Positions 44,399 through 54,647 are shown, counted from the stretch's first letter. The stretch is DNA of 64,000 nucleotides from Bifidobacterium sp. ESL0800 (GCF_029395355.1 NZ_CP113913.1:372001-436000), one strand, 5' to 3'. Numbers and translations: made by a program. Notes: a model not told the origin generated them from the sequence alone.

Positions 44399-46567
44399 AT
44401 GGTTGATTGCGATAGGAACGTGCACAGCCACCCATTGGGGATCGGCAACGTAAAAGTCACCGACCGGTTCTGGTCGTCGGAACAGGAACTCGTGCGTACC
44501 AGCATGATTCCTTTCCAGTGGGAGACTCTCAATGATCGGGTGCCCGAGGCGACACCCAGCTATGCCATGCACAATTTCAAGGCGGCGGCGCGCCAGAACG
44601 AGCGCAGGGCACAGAGCGAATCCCAGGGCAAGGCATTCGAGCCCCCGAAGTTCACCAACCGTGGCTTCGATGTGTTGCCAAAGGATCCGAGAAAGCCCGA
44701 CCCCGACAAGTTCTATGGCTTCGTCTTCCAGGATTCCGATCTGTGGAAATGGATTGAGGGGGCGGCCTACTCGCTGGTCCAGCATCCCGACGCCAAGCTC
44801 GAGGAGACGGTCGACGGCGCGATCGACATCGTCTGCAAAGCGCAGCTTGACAACGGCTACCTCGATACCTATTACATTCTCAACGGCATGGACCGGCATT
44901 TCACCGACCTCAAGGACTACCACGAGCTGTACTGCATGGGCCACTTGATCGAGGCGGCCGTCGCCTATTACCAGAGCACTGGCAAGGACAAGCTGCTCAA
45001 GGCGGCCGAGCGTTACGCCGATTACGTTTACGAGACGTTCGGTCCCGGCGAGCATCAGAGGCATGGCTACCCCGGTCATGAAATCGCCGAGATGGCGCTG
45101 GTGCGGCTCTACGAGGCCACAGGGTTGAGAAAATACCTCGATCTGGCCACCTATTTCGTCCGTGAGCGCGGCACCAAGCCGCTCTATTTCGAGCAGGAGG
45201 ACCGTGAGCGCGCGGCCTACGAGGGCAAGCCCGTCGAGCCTGACGACAGCAAGCCGATGCCATACGCCTACTACCAGGCCCATGAGCCGGTCGTCGAGCA
45301 GGACGAGGCCGTGGGACACGCCGTGCGCGCCGGATATTTCTATTCAGGTGTGGCCGATGTCGCCAGACTGACCGGCGACAAGGACCTCAATGCCGCCGTT
45401 CGTAGGCTGTGGCGCAACATCGTCGACAAGAAGCTCTATATCACCGGCGGCGTCGGCGGCACCGTCGACGGCGAGGCGTTCTCGTACAACTACGACCTGC
45501 CCAACGATCTGGCCTACTCCGAGACGTGCGCGTCCGTCGCACTGGCGCTTTTCGCCCGGCGGATGCTCGAGCTTGAGCCGAAAGGGGAGTACGCCGACGT
45601 CATGGAAATGGCGCTGTACAACACGGTGCTCGCCGGCATGGCGCTGGACGGCAAGAGCTTCTTCTACGTCAATCCGCTGGAGGTGCGTCCCGACAACGCC
45701 CATCATCACGACAGTCGTTTCAGCCATGTCAAGGACGTGCGCCGCAAATGGTTCGGCTGCGCCTGCTGCCCGCCGAACATCGCGCGTACCGTGGAATCGA
45801 TCCAGCAGAATGCCTATGGGTTGAGCGACGACGGTTCGACGCTGTTCGTCCACCTCTATGTGGGCTGCGAGGGCACGGCGGAGCTGGCCGGTGTGCCCGT
45901 CGGCTTCGAGGTCGAGGCCGGGCTGCCGTGGAGCGGCAAGGGCAGCCTGCGGCTCTCGCTGCCCGATGGCGCCTCATCGCTCGATGCCGCCATCGCGCTG
46001 CGCATGCCCAAGTGGGCCGGCGAAGGCGCTTCGTCGCATGTCACGGCTCCAGACGGGATGAGCCGGGAGGAACGTGACGGCTACCTGTACCTCAGCGGAT
46101 CATGGCATGACGGTGATACCATTCGCTTCGACTTCCCGATGCCGGTGCGTCTCGTCGCGGCGAATCCTTTGGTCAGCGAGGACGCCGGGCAGGTGGCCAT
46201 CGTCCGTGGCCCGATCACCTATTGCGCCGAAGAACGCGACAATGGCGGGCATCTGCATCGGCTGGTGGTCGATGGTCGTGGTGTCGTCGATGACCCCTCC
46301 CGTGTGAAGGTCATGCCCTGCGAGTTCAAGGCCGGCGCGAAGGGCGTCGGCGACAAGCGTGAGGGCGAGGTCGAAGAGGTGAGCCGCGATGTGGTCGAGC
46401 TTCAGGTGCCCGGTTGGCGTGAGGACTCGGAGCATGCCGAGGATGCACCGCTGTACGCGCCATGGCGTTCCGAGGCGCGCAAGCCCGTTGCGATCACGCT
46501 CATTCCCTATTTCATGTGGGCCAATCGTGGGGAGAACGAGATGCGCGTGTTCCTTCGCGTGCGCTGA
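44399..46567 (+). CDS. hypBA1: GH127 beta-L-arabinofuranosidase (HypBA1 type)
   Basis: A 722-aa protein aligning by motif with HypBA1 of B. longum, which splits beta-1,2-linked L-arabinofuranose disaccharides and Hyp-linked arabinose (known). Catalytic zinc-thiolate residues: Glu375-Thr-Cys377 in AYSETCAS, and Cys456-Cys457 in GCACCPPNIAR (HypBA1 Glu338, Cys340, Cys417, Cys418). Other barrel motifs: DNGYLDTYY, HELYCMGHLIEAAVAYY, GYPGHEIAEMALVRLY, LYITGGVGG. No signal peptide, so it acts on imported substrate. The start follows AAAGGAG. Divergent from the AraC regulator, with POT transporter and peptidase genes downstream. Confidence 0.93.
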   Translation: MVDCDRNVHSHPLGIGNVKVTDRFWSSEQELVRTSMIPFQWETLNDRVPEATPSYAMHNFKAAARQNERRAQSESQGKAFEPPKFTNRGFDVLPKDPRKPDPDKFYGFVFQDSDLWKWIEGAAYSLVQHPDAKLEETVDGAIDIVCKAQLDNGYLDTYYILNGMDRHFTDLKDYHELYCMGHLIEAAVAYYQSTGKDKLLKAAERYADYVYETFGPGEHQRHGYPGHEIAEMALVRLYEATGLRKYLDLATYFVRERGTKPLYFEQEDRERAAYEGKPVEPDDSKPMPYAYYQAHEPVVEQDEAVGHAVRAGYFYSGVADVARLTGDKDLNAAVRRLWRNIVDKKLYITGGVGGTVDGEAFSYNYDLPNDLAYSETCASVALALFARRMLELEPKGEYADVMEMALYNTVLAGMALDGKSFFYVNPLEVRPDNAHHHDSRFSHVKDVRRKWFGCACCPPNIARTVESIQQNAYGLSDDGSTLFVHLYVGCEGTAELAGVPVGFEVEAGLPWSGKGSLRLSLPDGASSLDAAIALRMPKWAGEGASSHVTAPDGMSREERDGYLYLSGSWHDGDTIRFDFPMPVRLVAANPLVSEDAGQVAIVRGPITYCAEERDNGGHLHRLVVDGRGVVDDPSRVKVMPCEFKAGAKGVGDKREGEVEEVSRDVVELQVPGWREDSEHAEDAPLYAPWRSEARKPVAITLIPYFMWANRGENEMRVFLRVR

Positions 46568-46592
46568 TTGCTTTCTCGATGGCTTATCCGGA

Positions 46593-46635
46593 TTTGCCGG
46601 CGGAAAACGGAAATATCTCGTTTTCCGCCGGCAAA
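46593..46635 (+). terminator. Strong hairpin after the GH127 gene
   Basis: A perfect 17-bp stem (46593-46609 with 46619-46635) and a 9-nt loop, 26 nt after the GH127 stop. The tail is only moderately T-rich. The rest of the 399-bp gap to the POT gene (46568-46966) shows no gene and should contain the POT promoter. Confidence 0.7.
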
Positions 46636-46966
46636 GTCGTTCTGTCTGTTGCTCGAGGCTGGCGACAATCGAAGCAAGTGGCAGGGCTGTGGCACAAGAT
46701 GGAAACGACTATCGAAAACTGTCGGATGCTGGGTGCTGAGCAGTTTTCAGTCAAATTGGGGAGTCCCGTTGAAACCTCGTGGAACGTCATCGACACGTGG
46801 CAAACAATTGTCCACATTTTAGAGATTCTTTTCACTTTTCGGCACCTGTTCGCCGTCTATCCTCGTTCAATGTAGCGGCGGTGCTACCGTTTTTGGGACT
46901 CACGGCTTCGTCCGGTCCCCTCAATGAGGTAGGGATGCCGTTCTCAAAGAGAAAGGGAGAACCATC

Positions 46967-48526
46967 ATGGTGACGGACAAGCAAACACTTAAACAGCCCG
47001 ACCCTGCCAAGACGCAGGATGAGGCAGTGGAGAAGACGCAGGAGGAGAAAGAACTCGATGAACTTCGTTCGGATAGGTCGTTCCTCGGCTATCCCAAAGG
47101 CATAGCCTCGCTGGCAGCCGGCAATTTCTTCAATTCGATCTGCTGGGGCGCCTATGGCGCGGTCATGATCTACTATCTCTACAAGCCGTGGACCCAGGGA
47201 CTCGGATTCACCCAAGGCGAGGCCGCGCAGCTCATTGCCATCGTCGGCGCCATCAATTCGATGTTCGGCATCGTCGGCAGCTGGCTGGCCGATCGCGTAT
47301 TCGGAGCCCGTAAGGCATTGGTCATCGGCAACATCACCAAGGGTCTTTCCTGCGGCATCCTCGCCATTCCGGCGTTCTCGTTGTCGCAAGGCAGGGTGTT
47401 CGCTCTGGTCGGCATGATTCTGATGAACCTGCCCATCATGGGTGCCTCCAACGCCTCGCTGACCGGCCTGCTCTTCAAGCGCGACGACAGCCGTCGTGAC
47501 GGTGCGTTCGCCGTCCACACCATCGCCAACAACATCGCAGGCTTCATCACGCCCATCATCGCCGCGCAGCTTGGCCTGATCAACTATCATTACGGTTTCG
47601 CCATCGGTGCCGTCGCGGCCTTCCTCTATGCCGCCGCCATCGCCATCCCAGGGCGTCGTTTCTTCGGCTCGCTTGGTGAGAAGCCTTCGCGTCCGCTTTC
47701 TACGACCGAGAAGAAGAAGTACAGCATCATCGCTGTGGCGGCCGTGGTCGTCATCGCCGTCATCGTCGCGATCGTGTTCGCCATGCACAAGGCCACCATC
47801 GGCTCCTTGGCCAATACCATCAGCTCGTGCACGTTCATCATCGCCATCGTCTTCTTCGCCGTCATCTGGAAATCGAAGCGCATCCAGGGCAAGGACCGCA
47901 TGCATGTCGCCGCAATCTCGCCAATCATCATCATGCAGATCGTCATCGGCGTCGATTACGCGGTGCAGGGCACCACGTTGCTGATGTTCCTCGACCAGCG
48001 CATCAACCGCAACTTCTTCGGTATCGAGATCGCTCCTGGATCCTTCCAGACGGTCGTCGCCGTCATCGCTCTTATTGCCGGCGTGTTCTACAGCTGGCTG
48101 TGGGCCACCAAGCTCGGCGCGAAGTGGAAGTCCGTCGACCGTCTGTGGTTCGGCTACATCTTCCAGGGCATCTCGAACCTGCTGCTCATCGTGCCCACCG
48201 TGATGCTCAATCCCTCGATCAAGAAGTATTCGGTTTTCTGGATTCTGCTCTACTATGTCGTTTCCAATCTCGGAGGCTTCCCCTACGCGGTCGCTGCGAA
48301 CTCCGCCATCGCGGCTGCGGCTCCGAAGTCCTATGAGACCCAGCTGCAGACCGGTTTCACGCTCGCTGCCTCGATCGGTACCGCCATTTCCTTGGTGCTT
48401 TTCGGCAAACTCACCTCGTTGGTTCAGCAACTGCCGTTGTTCCTGATTCTGGGCATCTGCGAGATTGTCGTCGCCGTGGTGATTATCGTCTTCCGCAAGA
48501 AGATGAGCAATGCTCTGCTGAGCTGA
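46967..48526 (+). CDS. POT/PTR2-family transporter, divergent (1)
   Basis: A 519-aa membrane protein with 12-14 helices. POT-family features: GSWLADRVFGARKALVIG between helices 2 and 3, and LFKRDDSRRDGAFAVHTIANNIAGFITPII. The helix-1 ExxERFxYYG motif, important for proton coupling and peptide recognition in POT transporters, is not conserved (FNSICWGAYG here). The family imports di/tripeptides and related compounds. Located between GH127 and the Xaa-Pro aminopeptidase gene, it may import glycosylated or proline-rich peptides (inference). The start has AAAGGGAG upstream. A paralogue lies at 55834. Confidence 0.82.
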   Translation: MVTDKQTLKQPDPAKTQDEAVEKTQEEKELDELRSDRSFLGYPKGIASLAAGNFFNSICWGAYGAVMIYYLYKPWTQGLGFTQGEAAQLIAIVGAINSMFGIVGSWLADRVFGARKALVIGNITKGLSCGILAIPAFSLSQGRVFALVGMILMNLPIMGASNASLTGLLFKRDDSRRDGAFAVHTIANNIAGFITPIIAAQLGLINYHYGFAIGAVAAFLYAAAIAIPGRRFFGSLGEKPSRPLSTTEKKKYSIIAVAAVVVIAVIVAIVFAMHKATIGSLANTISSCTFIIAIVFFAVIWKSKRIQGKDRMHVAAISPIIIMQIVIGVDYAVQGTTLLMFLDQRINRNFFGIEIAPGSFQTVVAVIALIAGVFYSWLWATKLGAKWKSVDRLWFGYIFQGISNLLLIVPTVMLNPSIKKYSVFWILLYYVVSNLGGFPYAVAANSAIAAAAPKSYETQLQTGFTLAASIGTAISLVLFGKLTSLVQQLPLFLILGICEIVVAVVIIVFRKKMSNALLS

Positions 48527-48542
48527 CATTCAGCTTCGCATT

Positions 48543-48583
48543 GGGTGGGACATCGGCTGGTTTGTTCGGTCGGTGCCCCACCC
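48543..48583 (+). terminator. Terminator-like hairpin after POT gene 1
   Basis: GGGTGGG (48543-48549) pairs with CCCACCC (48577-48583), with partial inner pairing, 17 nt after the stop. No clear T-run. Confidence 0.55.
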
Positions 48584-48711
48584 GACGCTACCTGCCCGGT
48601 AATCTTCCGTCATAAGAGACATTCGGGCAAGCCGGTTCAGGACCGGCAATATCATGAACAGATAGCGCTGCGTGCAAAGAAGTGCGGAGCGCATAAAGGA
48701 AAAGAAACAAT

Positions 48712-50316
48712 ATGAGCAATTACGATTCTGAACAGTTGGCGGCGCTGAAGGCTGCCGCGGCCGACAACAGCACCGAGGTGGCCAAACGCAAGCTGGCGGG
48801 TGGGCTGCGCTGCGAAGGCAAGGGCTTCGAAGACATCATTTTCAAGGACTGGGATCCCGACGTGTCCAAGGTGCGCTATGAGCGCAGCCCGTTGGCCGAT
48901 GACGCCGCTAAGCACCGCGACCGCTTGGCAGGGGAGCTGCCCGGCGAGCGGCTGGTGATTCCCGCCGGTGTGCCTCGCCACCGCACCTGGGACATCGATT
49001 TCCTCTATCATCCGGGCACCGCTTTCACCCATCTGACCGGTCTCGGCAAGGATTACGAGTCCGGTGCCGTCCTGCTCATCGACCCGGTGGTGAATGCCGA
49101 CGGCAGCATCGGCCACGACGACACCATCTATCTGGAGCCGTTCATCGACCGCACCAATCCGCGTTTCTTCTCGGATTCCAAGCACGGCGAGTTCTGGATC
49201 GGCCCGAGGCCGTTGCCGGAGGATTTCGAGATCATGAGCGGGATCAAGGTTCGCACCATCGACAAGCTGCCAGAGGCGCTGAAGGCCGGAGCAAGCCCGG
49301 ACGGCATCCGCATTCGCCTGTTGCGCGGCCTTGACGAGGCCTTGGACGCCAAGGTCGACGCCGTGCGTCGGGAATGCGGCCTTGGCGACGCCAAGAGCAA
49401 CGCCGGCGTGGATGCCGTGCTCGAGGAGCGCGAGGACGAGGGGCGCATCATCAAGACGAAGCTCGAGATCGAGGAGATCCGCAAGGCCGTGCGCACCGCC
49501 GAGCGTGGCTTCGACCGCGTCGCCGACATGCTGCCGGTGGCCCGCAAAGTCGAGCGCGGCGAGCGCCTGCTGGAGTCGACGTTCACCCAGTCGGCCCGTT
49601 ACGAGGGCAATGAGGTCTCCTTCCCGACGAACGCTGGTTCCGGCCAGCACGCCACTATCCTCGACTATCACGCCAACAACGCCCGCCTCAAGGACGGCGA
49701 CCTGTTCCTCATCGACGCAGGTGTGGAGATGGACTCCATGTACTGCTCCGACATCACGCGCACCTTCCCGGTCAACGGCAAGTTCACCAAGCCCCAGCGC
49801 GAGGTCTATCAGGCGGTGCTCGACTCATCGAACGCCGCCATCGCCGCGGCGAACAAGCCGGGTGCGGTCTACCACGACATGATCGAGGCCGTGATGGTCT
49901 CGGTGGCGCACTCGTTGGAGCGCATGGGCATCCTGCCGGTGAGCGCCGAGGAGGCTTTGCGCCCTGACGGCCACCAGCAGTATCGCTGGCTCTATCACGG
50001 CACGGGTCACTTCATGGGCATCGACGTCCATGACTCCTACCATTCGCGCGACGAGATGTATCCGTACAGTCCGCTGAAGCCGGGCATGGTCTTCACCTTG
50101 GAACCGGGGCTCTACTTCGACGAGGCCGACCTCTTGGTACCCGAGCAGTACCGAGGCATCGGCGTGCGCATCGAGGACGATCTCGAGGTGACCGAGGACG
50201 GCGAGACCAAGCTCATGACGAAGTTCGCGCGCACCCCCGACGAGATCGAGGACTGGCTCGCGCACCATTCGCCCGACGACTATCTCAAGAGCTTCCTGCT
50301 GCCCAGCCTGCGCTGA
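48712..50316 (+). CDS. pepP: Xaa-Pro aminopeptidase (M24B, PepP)
   Basis: A 534-aa pita-bread metallopeptidase. The N-terminal AMP_N domain (to ~250) is followed by the M24 domain with all five metal ligands visible: Asp in FLIDAGVEMD, Asp in CSDITRTFP, His in HGTGHFMGIDVHD, Glu in TLEPGLYF and Glu in RIEDDLEV. It removes the first residue from peptides with proline in second position. Other bifidobacteria carry such a gene as housekeeping; here it sits among glycosidases and a peptide-type transporter, which supports a specialised role in proline-rich peptide use. The start has GGAAAAG upstream. Confidence 0.93.
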   Translation: MSNYDSEQLAALKAAAADNSTEVAKRKLAGGLRCEGKGFEDIIFKDWDPDVSKVRYERSPLADDAAKHRDRLAGELPGERLVIPAGVPRHRTWDIDFLYHPGTAFTHLTGLGKDYESGAVLLIDPVVNADGSIGHDDTIYLEPFIDRTNPRFFSDSKHGEFWIGPRPLPEDFEIMSGIKVRTIDKLPEALKAGASPDGIRIRLLRGLDEALDAKVDAVRRECGLGDAKSNAGVDAVLEEREDEGRIIKTKLEIEEIRKAVRTAERGFDRVADMLPVARKVERGERLLESTFTQSARYEGNEVSFPTNAGSGQHATILDYHANNARLKDGDLFLIDAGVEMDSMYCSDITRTFPVNGKFTKPQREVYQAVLDSSNAAIAAANKPGAVYHDMIEAVMVSVAHSLERMGILPVSAEEALRPDGHQQYRWLYHGTGHFMGIDVHDSYHSRDEMYPYSPLKPGMVFTLEPGLYFDEADLLVPEQYRGIGVRIEDDLEVTEDGETKLMTKFARTPDEIEDWLAHHSPDDYLKSFLLPSLR

Positions 50317-50344
50317 GACGGCAGCCGGCCCCATCGGAATCAAT

Positions 50345-50376
50345 GGTTCGTCACGACGTCGTAGCCGTGACGAACC
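50345..50376. terminator. Perfect hairpin between pepP and alpha-galactosidase gene
   Basis: GGTTCGTCACG (50345-50355) pairs perfectly with CGTGACGAACC (50366-50376) around a 10-nt loop. No T-run follows, so it may be a terminator or a regulator site. Confidence 0.6.
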
Positions 50377-50416
50377 TCGCGCGTATAACACGGACTTGTG
50401 AAGGAGCAAGGCAGTC

Positions 50417-52690
50417 ATGCCTATTGTGTTTCATCAACGGACCAAGGTGTTCCATATATACAACCGGTATTTTTCGTATATCATCGACATCCTGCGCAAC
50501 GGCCAGATCGGCCAGCTCTATTTCGGGGCCCCGCTTCGGGACCGTGAGAACTTCAGCCATATGCAGGTCAACGACCGTCGGGACATGGCATCCTGCGTCT
50601 ATGCGGGTGACCAGAGCTTCTCGATGGAGGATATCAAGCAGGAGTATCCGGTCTCGGGCAACGGCGACACGCGCGATATGGCAGCCACCGTCGTCAATCC
50701 CGACGGCAGCCGCGTCATGGACTTCTCTTATGTCTCGCACACCATCATGCTGGGCAAGCCAAGACTCGAGGGGCTCCCGGCGACCTATGTGGACAATGAC
50801 GACGAGGCGACCACGCTGACGATCAGCCTGGCCGACCGACTCACCGGCTGCGGACTCGAGCTTTCCTACACGCTTTATGAGCGGCGGGCCGTCCTGACGC
50901 GTAACGCCAGGTTCGTCAATCGTGGCACGAAGGCGTTGGGCATCGAGGCGGCCATGAGCGCCAGCATCGATCTGCCCGAATCGCGGTGGAACATGCTTTA
51001 TCTGACGGGGGCGTGGGGAAGGGAGCGTCATATCCGCGAGCGTCCTTTGGCCCTTGGCATCCAGTCGATCTACAGCCTGCGTGGTCACAGCTCCCACCAG
51101 TTCAACCCGCTGATGGTTCTTAAGAGGCCCGAGACCACCGAGGACGATGGCGAGTGCTTCGCGATGAGCCTGGTCTACAGCGGCAATTTCCTCGCCCAGG
51201 CCGATGTCGATAACTACCATGTCGCCCGTGTCATGATGGGCATCCATCCCCAGGGGTTCTCCTGGAGGCTTGGGGCGGGCCAAACGTTCCAGACCCCCGA
51301 AGTGGTCATCGTCTACAGCGGCGAAGGCATGAACGCGATGAGCCAGACCTTCCATGAGCTGTATCGCACCCGGTTGGTCAGGGGCTATTGGCGTGAGCGT
51401 ACCCGCCCGGTGCTGATCAACAGCTGGGAAAGCACGTACATGAAGTTCGATGAGGATTCGCTCGTCGAAATCGCCGAAAAGGCCCACGATCTCGGCGTGG
51501 ACCTCTTCGTCCTCGACGACGGGTGGTTCGGCCAACGCGACAACGACGAGTCGTCGCTGGGCGATTGGTTCGCCGACCGCAGGAAGCTGCCGCATGGCGT
51601 TCAGGGGCTCGCCAGACGCATCGCCGCCACCGGCATGGGGTTCGGCCTGTGGTTCGAGCCGGAGATGATCAGCGAGGATTCGGAGCTCTACCGCGCGCAC
51701 CCCGACTGGGCGATGCACGTGCCCGGACGCCCACCGTTGTATGGGCGCAACCAGTTCGAACTCGACTTCACCAGGCCGGAAGTCGTCGACTACGTGGCTG
51801 GGAAGATGGAGACGATTCTCGGCACGGGGCTGGTCGGCTACGTCAAATGGGATATGAACCGTTCGATGAGCGATGTGTATTCGCCGTCCCTGCCGGCGGA
51901 CCGCCAGGGCGAGGTCTACCATCGCCAGATACTTGGCGTCTACGCGCTCTATGAGCGTCTGACCGGTGAATTCCCCAAGGTGCTGTTCGAGTCCTGCGCC
52001 TCGGGCGGCGGTCGTTTCGATCCGGGCATGCTGTACTATGCCCCGCAGGGCTGGACCTCCGACGATTCAGACGCCGTCGAGCGGCTTGGGGTCCAATACG
52101 GCACGTCCTTGGCCTATCCGATCTCGAGCATGGGCAGCCATGTATCGGCGTCGCCCAACCAGCAGGTTTTCCGCGACACGCCGTTGAAGACCCGCGCCGA
52201 CGTCGCCTATTTCGGCACATTCGGCTACGAGCTGGACGTCAACAAGATCGATGCGGGGCAGCAGGAGGAGATTCGGCGTCAGATAGCTTTCTTCAAATCG
52301 CATGCCGAGCTGATCGGCCATGGCCTGTTCTACCGGCTCATCAGTCCCTTCGGCCCCAATCCGGTAGGGCTTCCCGAAGGGTCCGAAACCGCCTGGATGG
52401 TCGTCTCGCCGGACAGGAGGCATGCCTTGGTCGGCTATTATCGCGCACGCCAGCCCGTCAACGAGGGGTATCGGGCGCTGGCGCTGCGTGGGCTGGATCC
52501 GGAATGTGAATATAGCGTTCACGACACGGCCTACCGTATGCCGCGCGTCGACGGGGAGCGGTTCTATGGAGACGAGCTGATGCGGCGTGGTTTCGACATC
52601 TCCGATTCCGGATTCGGGCCATGGACGACGTGGATACGTCAAGGGGACTATCAATCTCGTCTTTTCGAGGTCGACGCCTGCCGGTCGTAG
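50417..52690 (+). CDS. Alpha-galactosidase (GH36)
   Basis: A 757-aa GH36 enzyme of the usual ~730-750-aa bacterial form. An N-terminal beta-sandwich (to ~330) precedes the TIM barrel: PVLINSWESTYMKFDE, FVLDDGWFGQR, GLWFEPEMIS. The nucleophile is Asp479 in VKWDMNR, and the acid/base Asp549 in WTSDDSDAVERL; the 70-residue spacing equals that of characterised GH36 enzymes. It releases terminal alpha-galactose, from raffinose-type sugars or, in this context, possibly from Ser-O-Gal of extensin (inference). No signal peptide. AAGGAG lies 10 nt before the start. The lacL gene follows after 64 nt. Confidence 0.94.
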   Translation: MPIVFHQRTKVFHIYNRYFSYIIDILRNGQIGQLYFGAPLRDRENFSHMQVNDRRDMASCVYAGDQSFSMEDIKQEYPVSGNGDTRDMAATVVNPDGSRVMDFSYVSHTIMLGKPRLEGLPATYVDNDDEATTLTISLADRLTGCGLELSYTLYERRAVLTRNARFVNRGTKALGIEAAMSASIDLPESRWNMLYLTGAWGRERHIRERPLALGIQSIYSLRGHSSHQFNPLMVLKRPETTEDDGECFAMSLVYSGNFLAQADVDNYHVARVMMGIHPQGFSWRLGAGQTFQTPEVVIVYSGEGMNAMSQTFHELYRTRLVRGYWRERTRPVLINSWESTYMKFDEDSLVEIAEKAHDLGVDLFVLDDGWFGQRDNDESSLGDWFADRRKLPHGVQGLARRIAATGMGFGLWFEPEMISEDSELYRAHPDWAMHVPGRPPLYGRNQFELDFTRPEVVDYVAGKMETILGTGLVGYVKWDMNRSMSDVYSPSLPADRQGEVYHRQILGVYALYERLTGEFPKVLFESCASGGGRFDPGMLYYAPQGWTSDDSDAVERLGVQYGTSLAYPISSMGSHVSASPNQQVFRDTPLKTRADVAYFGTFGYELDVNKIDAGQQEEIRRQIAFFKSHAELIGHGLFYRLISPFGPNPVGLPEGSETAWMVVSPDRRHALVGYYRARQPVNEGYRALALRGLDPECEYSVHDTAYRMPRVDGERFYGDELMRRGFDISDSGFGPWTTWIRQGDYQSRLFEVDACRS

Positions 52691-52754
52691 GACGGTTCGA
52701 CCGCGCTCGAACGGACAGGGGTGCGGCCTCAAGAAACGAGGAAAAGAGGAAGTC

Positions 52755-54647
52755 ATGAAACCATCGTTGGAGTGGCTTGACCAGCCGCAGACCTTCAGGG
52801 TCAACGAACTGCCGGCGCATTCCGACCACCGTTGCTACGCGGACGCAGGGGAGGCCGAGAGCGGCCGTTCCAGCCTGGTGCGGTCGCTGGACGGCCAATG
52901 GCGTTTCCACTACGCCGAGAACCCCGGGGCGATCGGGGAGGGGTTTTATGACTTGTGCTCGGATGAGGAAGGGTTCGGCCTCATCGAGGTGCCGGGGCAT
53001 ATCGAGCTTTCCGGCCACGCGCAACTGCAATACACCAACACGGCCTACCCGTGGGAGGGGTCGGTGTTCCGCCGCCCGGCGTACACGACGCCTCCCGACG
53101 ACCCGCAGGCCGGCAGCTTCTCCGAGGCGCCCGACAACCATGTCGGTCTCTACCGCCGGCATTTCGAGCTTGACCAGACGTGGGCGTCCCGTCCGCTGCA
53201 CATCCGCTTCGAGGGCGTCGAGCGTGCGTTCTACCTGTGGTGCAACGGCGAGTTCGTGGGCTACGCCGAGGATTCGTTCACGCCCAGCATTTTCGACCTG
53301 AGCCCCTATGTGCATCAGGGCGACAATCTCATCGCGGTGGCGGTGTTCCGGCATTGCACGGCCAGCTGGATCGAGGACCAGGACTTCTTCCGCTTCTTCG
53401 GCATCTTCCGGCCGGTGAGTCTGCTTTCCCTGCCGGCCACGCACGTCCAGGATCTCGACGTCAAGCCGACCTTGGAGCAAGATGACCGGCTCGGCGTGCT
53501 CAACGTCTCCGCGGCGCTCTCACCGGTGAGCCCAGGATCGCGGGTGGAGATCGAACTGGCCGATAGGAACGGCGAGGCGCTGGGCGGCAGCCAGACGCTC
53601 CAGGCATGTGAGCACGTCGTCTGGCCGGCGATCACGGTCGACGATCCTCATCTCTGGTCGCATGCCGACCCCTACCTCTACACCCTCACCGTCACGGTTC
53701 GTGACGCGCGGGGCGCCGTCGTCGAGGTGGTGCCCCAGGAGGTCGGCTTCCGCCGCATCGAGATCGGCGCGGACAAGGTGGTGCGGCTCAACGGCGAACG
53801 GCTGAGAATCAACGGCGTCAACCGCCATGAGTGGAGCGCCGTGAGAGGGCGCGCCATCAGGCAGGCGGACATGGATGCCGATATGGCGACGATCCGCGCC
53901 AACCACATCAACGCGGTGCGCACCTGCCACTATCCCGATCAGCTGCCGTGGTACCGGATGTGCGACGAGGCCGGCATCTACGTGATGGCCGAGGCCAACA
54001 TGGAGTCGCATGGCACCTGGTCCAAATTGGGCGGCATCGACGGGTCATACAACGTGCCGGGCAGCTTCCCGCAGTGGCGTGAGATGGTGATCGATCGCGC
54101 CAGGACGCAGTACGAGACGCTCAAGAACCATCCCTCGATCCTTTTCTGGTCTCTGGGCAACGAGTCCTATGTGGGCGAGAACATCGCGGCCATGAATGAG
54201 TATTACAAAAATGCCGACCCGACCAGGCCGGTCCACTACGAGGGGGTCGTACACAACCGGGAATACGAGGACCGCGTCTCGGATTTCGAGAGTCGGATGT
54301 ACGCCTCGCCCGACGACGTCGCCGCTTATCTTGACGATCATCCGAAGAAACCTTTCATCTTGTGCGAGTACATGCACAGCATGGGCAACTCCGTCGGGGG
54401 ATTGGCCGACTACATGGCGCTCTTCGACCGCTACCCGCTCTATGTCGGCGGATTCATATGGGATTTCAAGGACCAGGCGCTGCAGGTGCGCGATCCGTCG
54501 ACGGGCCGCAAGGTGATGCGTTACGGAGGCGACTTCGACGACAGGCCCACCGAGCGGCAGTTCTCCGGCGACGGCCTGCTCTTCGCCGACGGCAGTCCGA
54601 AGCCCGCGATGCAGGAGGTGAATCGGGAGTATGGCAACAATGAGTGA
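52755..54647 (+). CDS. lacL: Beta-galactosidase large subunit LacL (GH2)
   Basis: A 630-aa GH2 protein with a sugar-binding domain (DGQWRFHYAENP), an Ig-like domain and the catalytic barrel. The acid/base is Glu470 in SLGNESYVG and the nucleophile Glu538 in ILCEYMHSMGNS. It ends after the barrel; the C-terminal domains of full LacZ are supplied by the next gene, lacM. The size and the 17-nt overlap with lacM match the heterodimeric LacLM enzymes of lactobacilli. The start at 52755 follows AGAGGA; a longer open frame upstream lies in the 3' end of the alpha-galactosidase gene. Substrate: lactose or other beta-galactosides. Confidence 0.93.
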   Translation: MKPSLEWLDQPQTFRVNELPAHSDHRCYADAGEAESGRSSLVRSLDGQWRFHYAENPGAIGEGFYDLCSDEEGFGLIEVPGHIELSGHAQLQYTNTAYPWEGSVFRRPAYTTPPDDPQAGSFSEAPDNHVGLYRRHFELDQTWASRPLHIRFEGVERAFYLWCNGEFVGYAEDSFTPSIFDLSPYVHQGDNLIAVAVFRHCTASWIEDQDFFRFFGIFRPVSLLSLPATHVQDLDVKPTLEQDDRLGVLNVSAALSPVSPGSRVEIELADRNGEALGGSQTLQACEHVVWPAITVDDPHLWSHADPYLYTLTVTVRDARGAVVEVVPQEVGFRRIEIGADKVVRLNGERLRINGVNRHEWSAVRGRAIRQADMDADMATIRANHINAVRTCHYPDQLPWYRMCDEAGIYVMAEANMESHGTWSKLGGIDGSYNVPGSFPQWREMVIDRARTQYETLKNHPSILFWSLGNESYVGENIAAMNEYYKNADPTRPVHYEGVVHNREYEDRVSDFESRMYASPDDVAAYLDDHPKKPFILCEYMHSMGNSVGGLADYMALFDRYPLYVGGFIWDFKDQALQVRDPSTGRKVMRYGGDFDDRPTERQFSGDGLLFADGSPKPAMQEVNREYGNNE

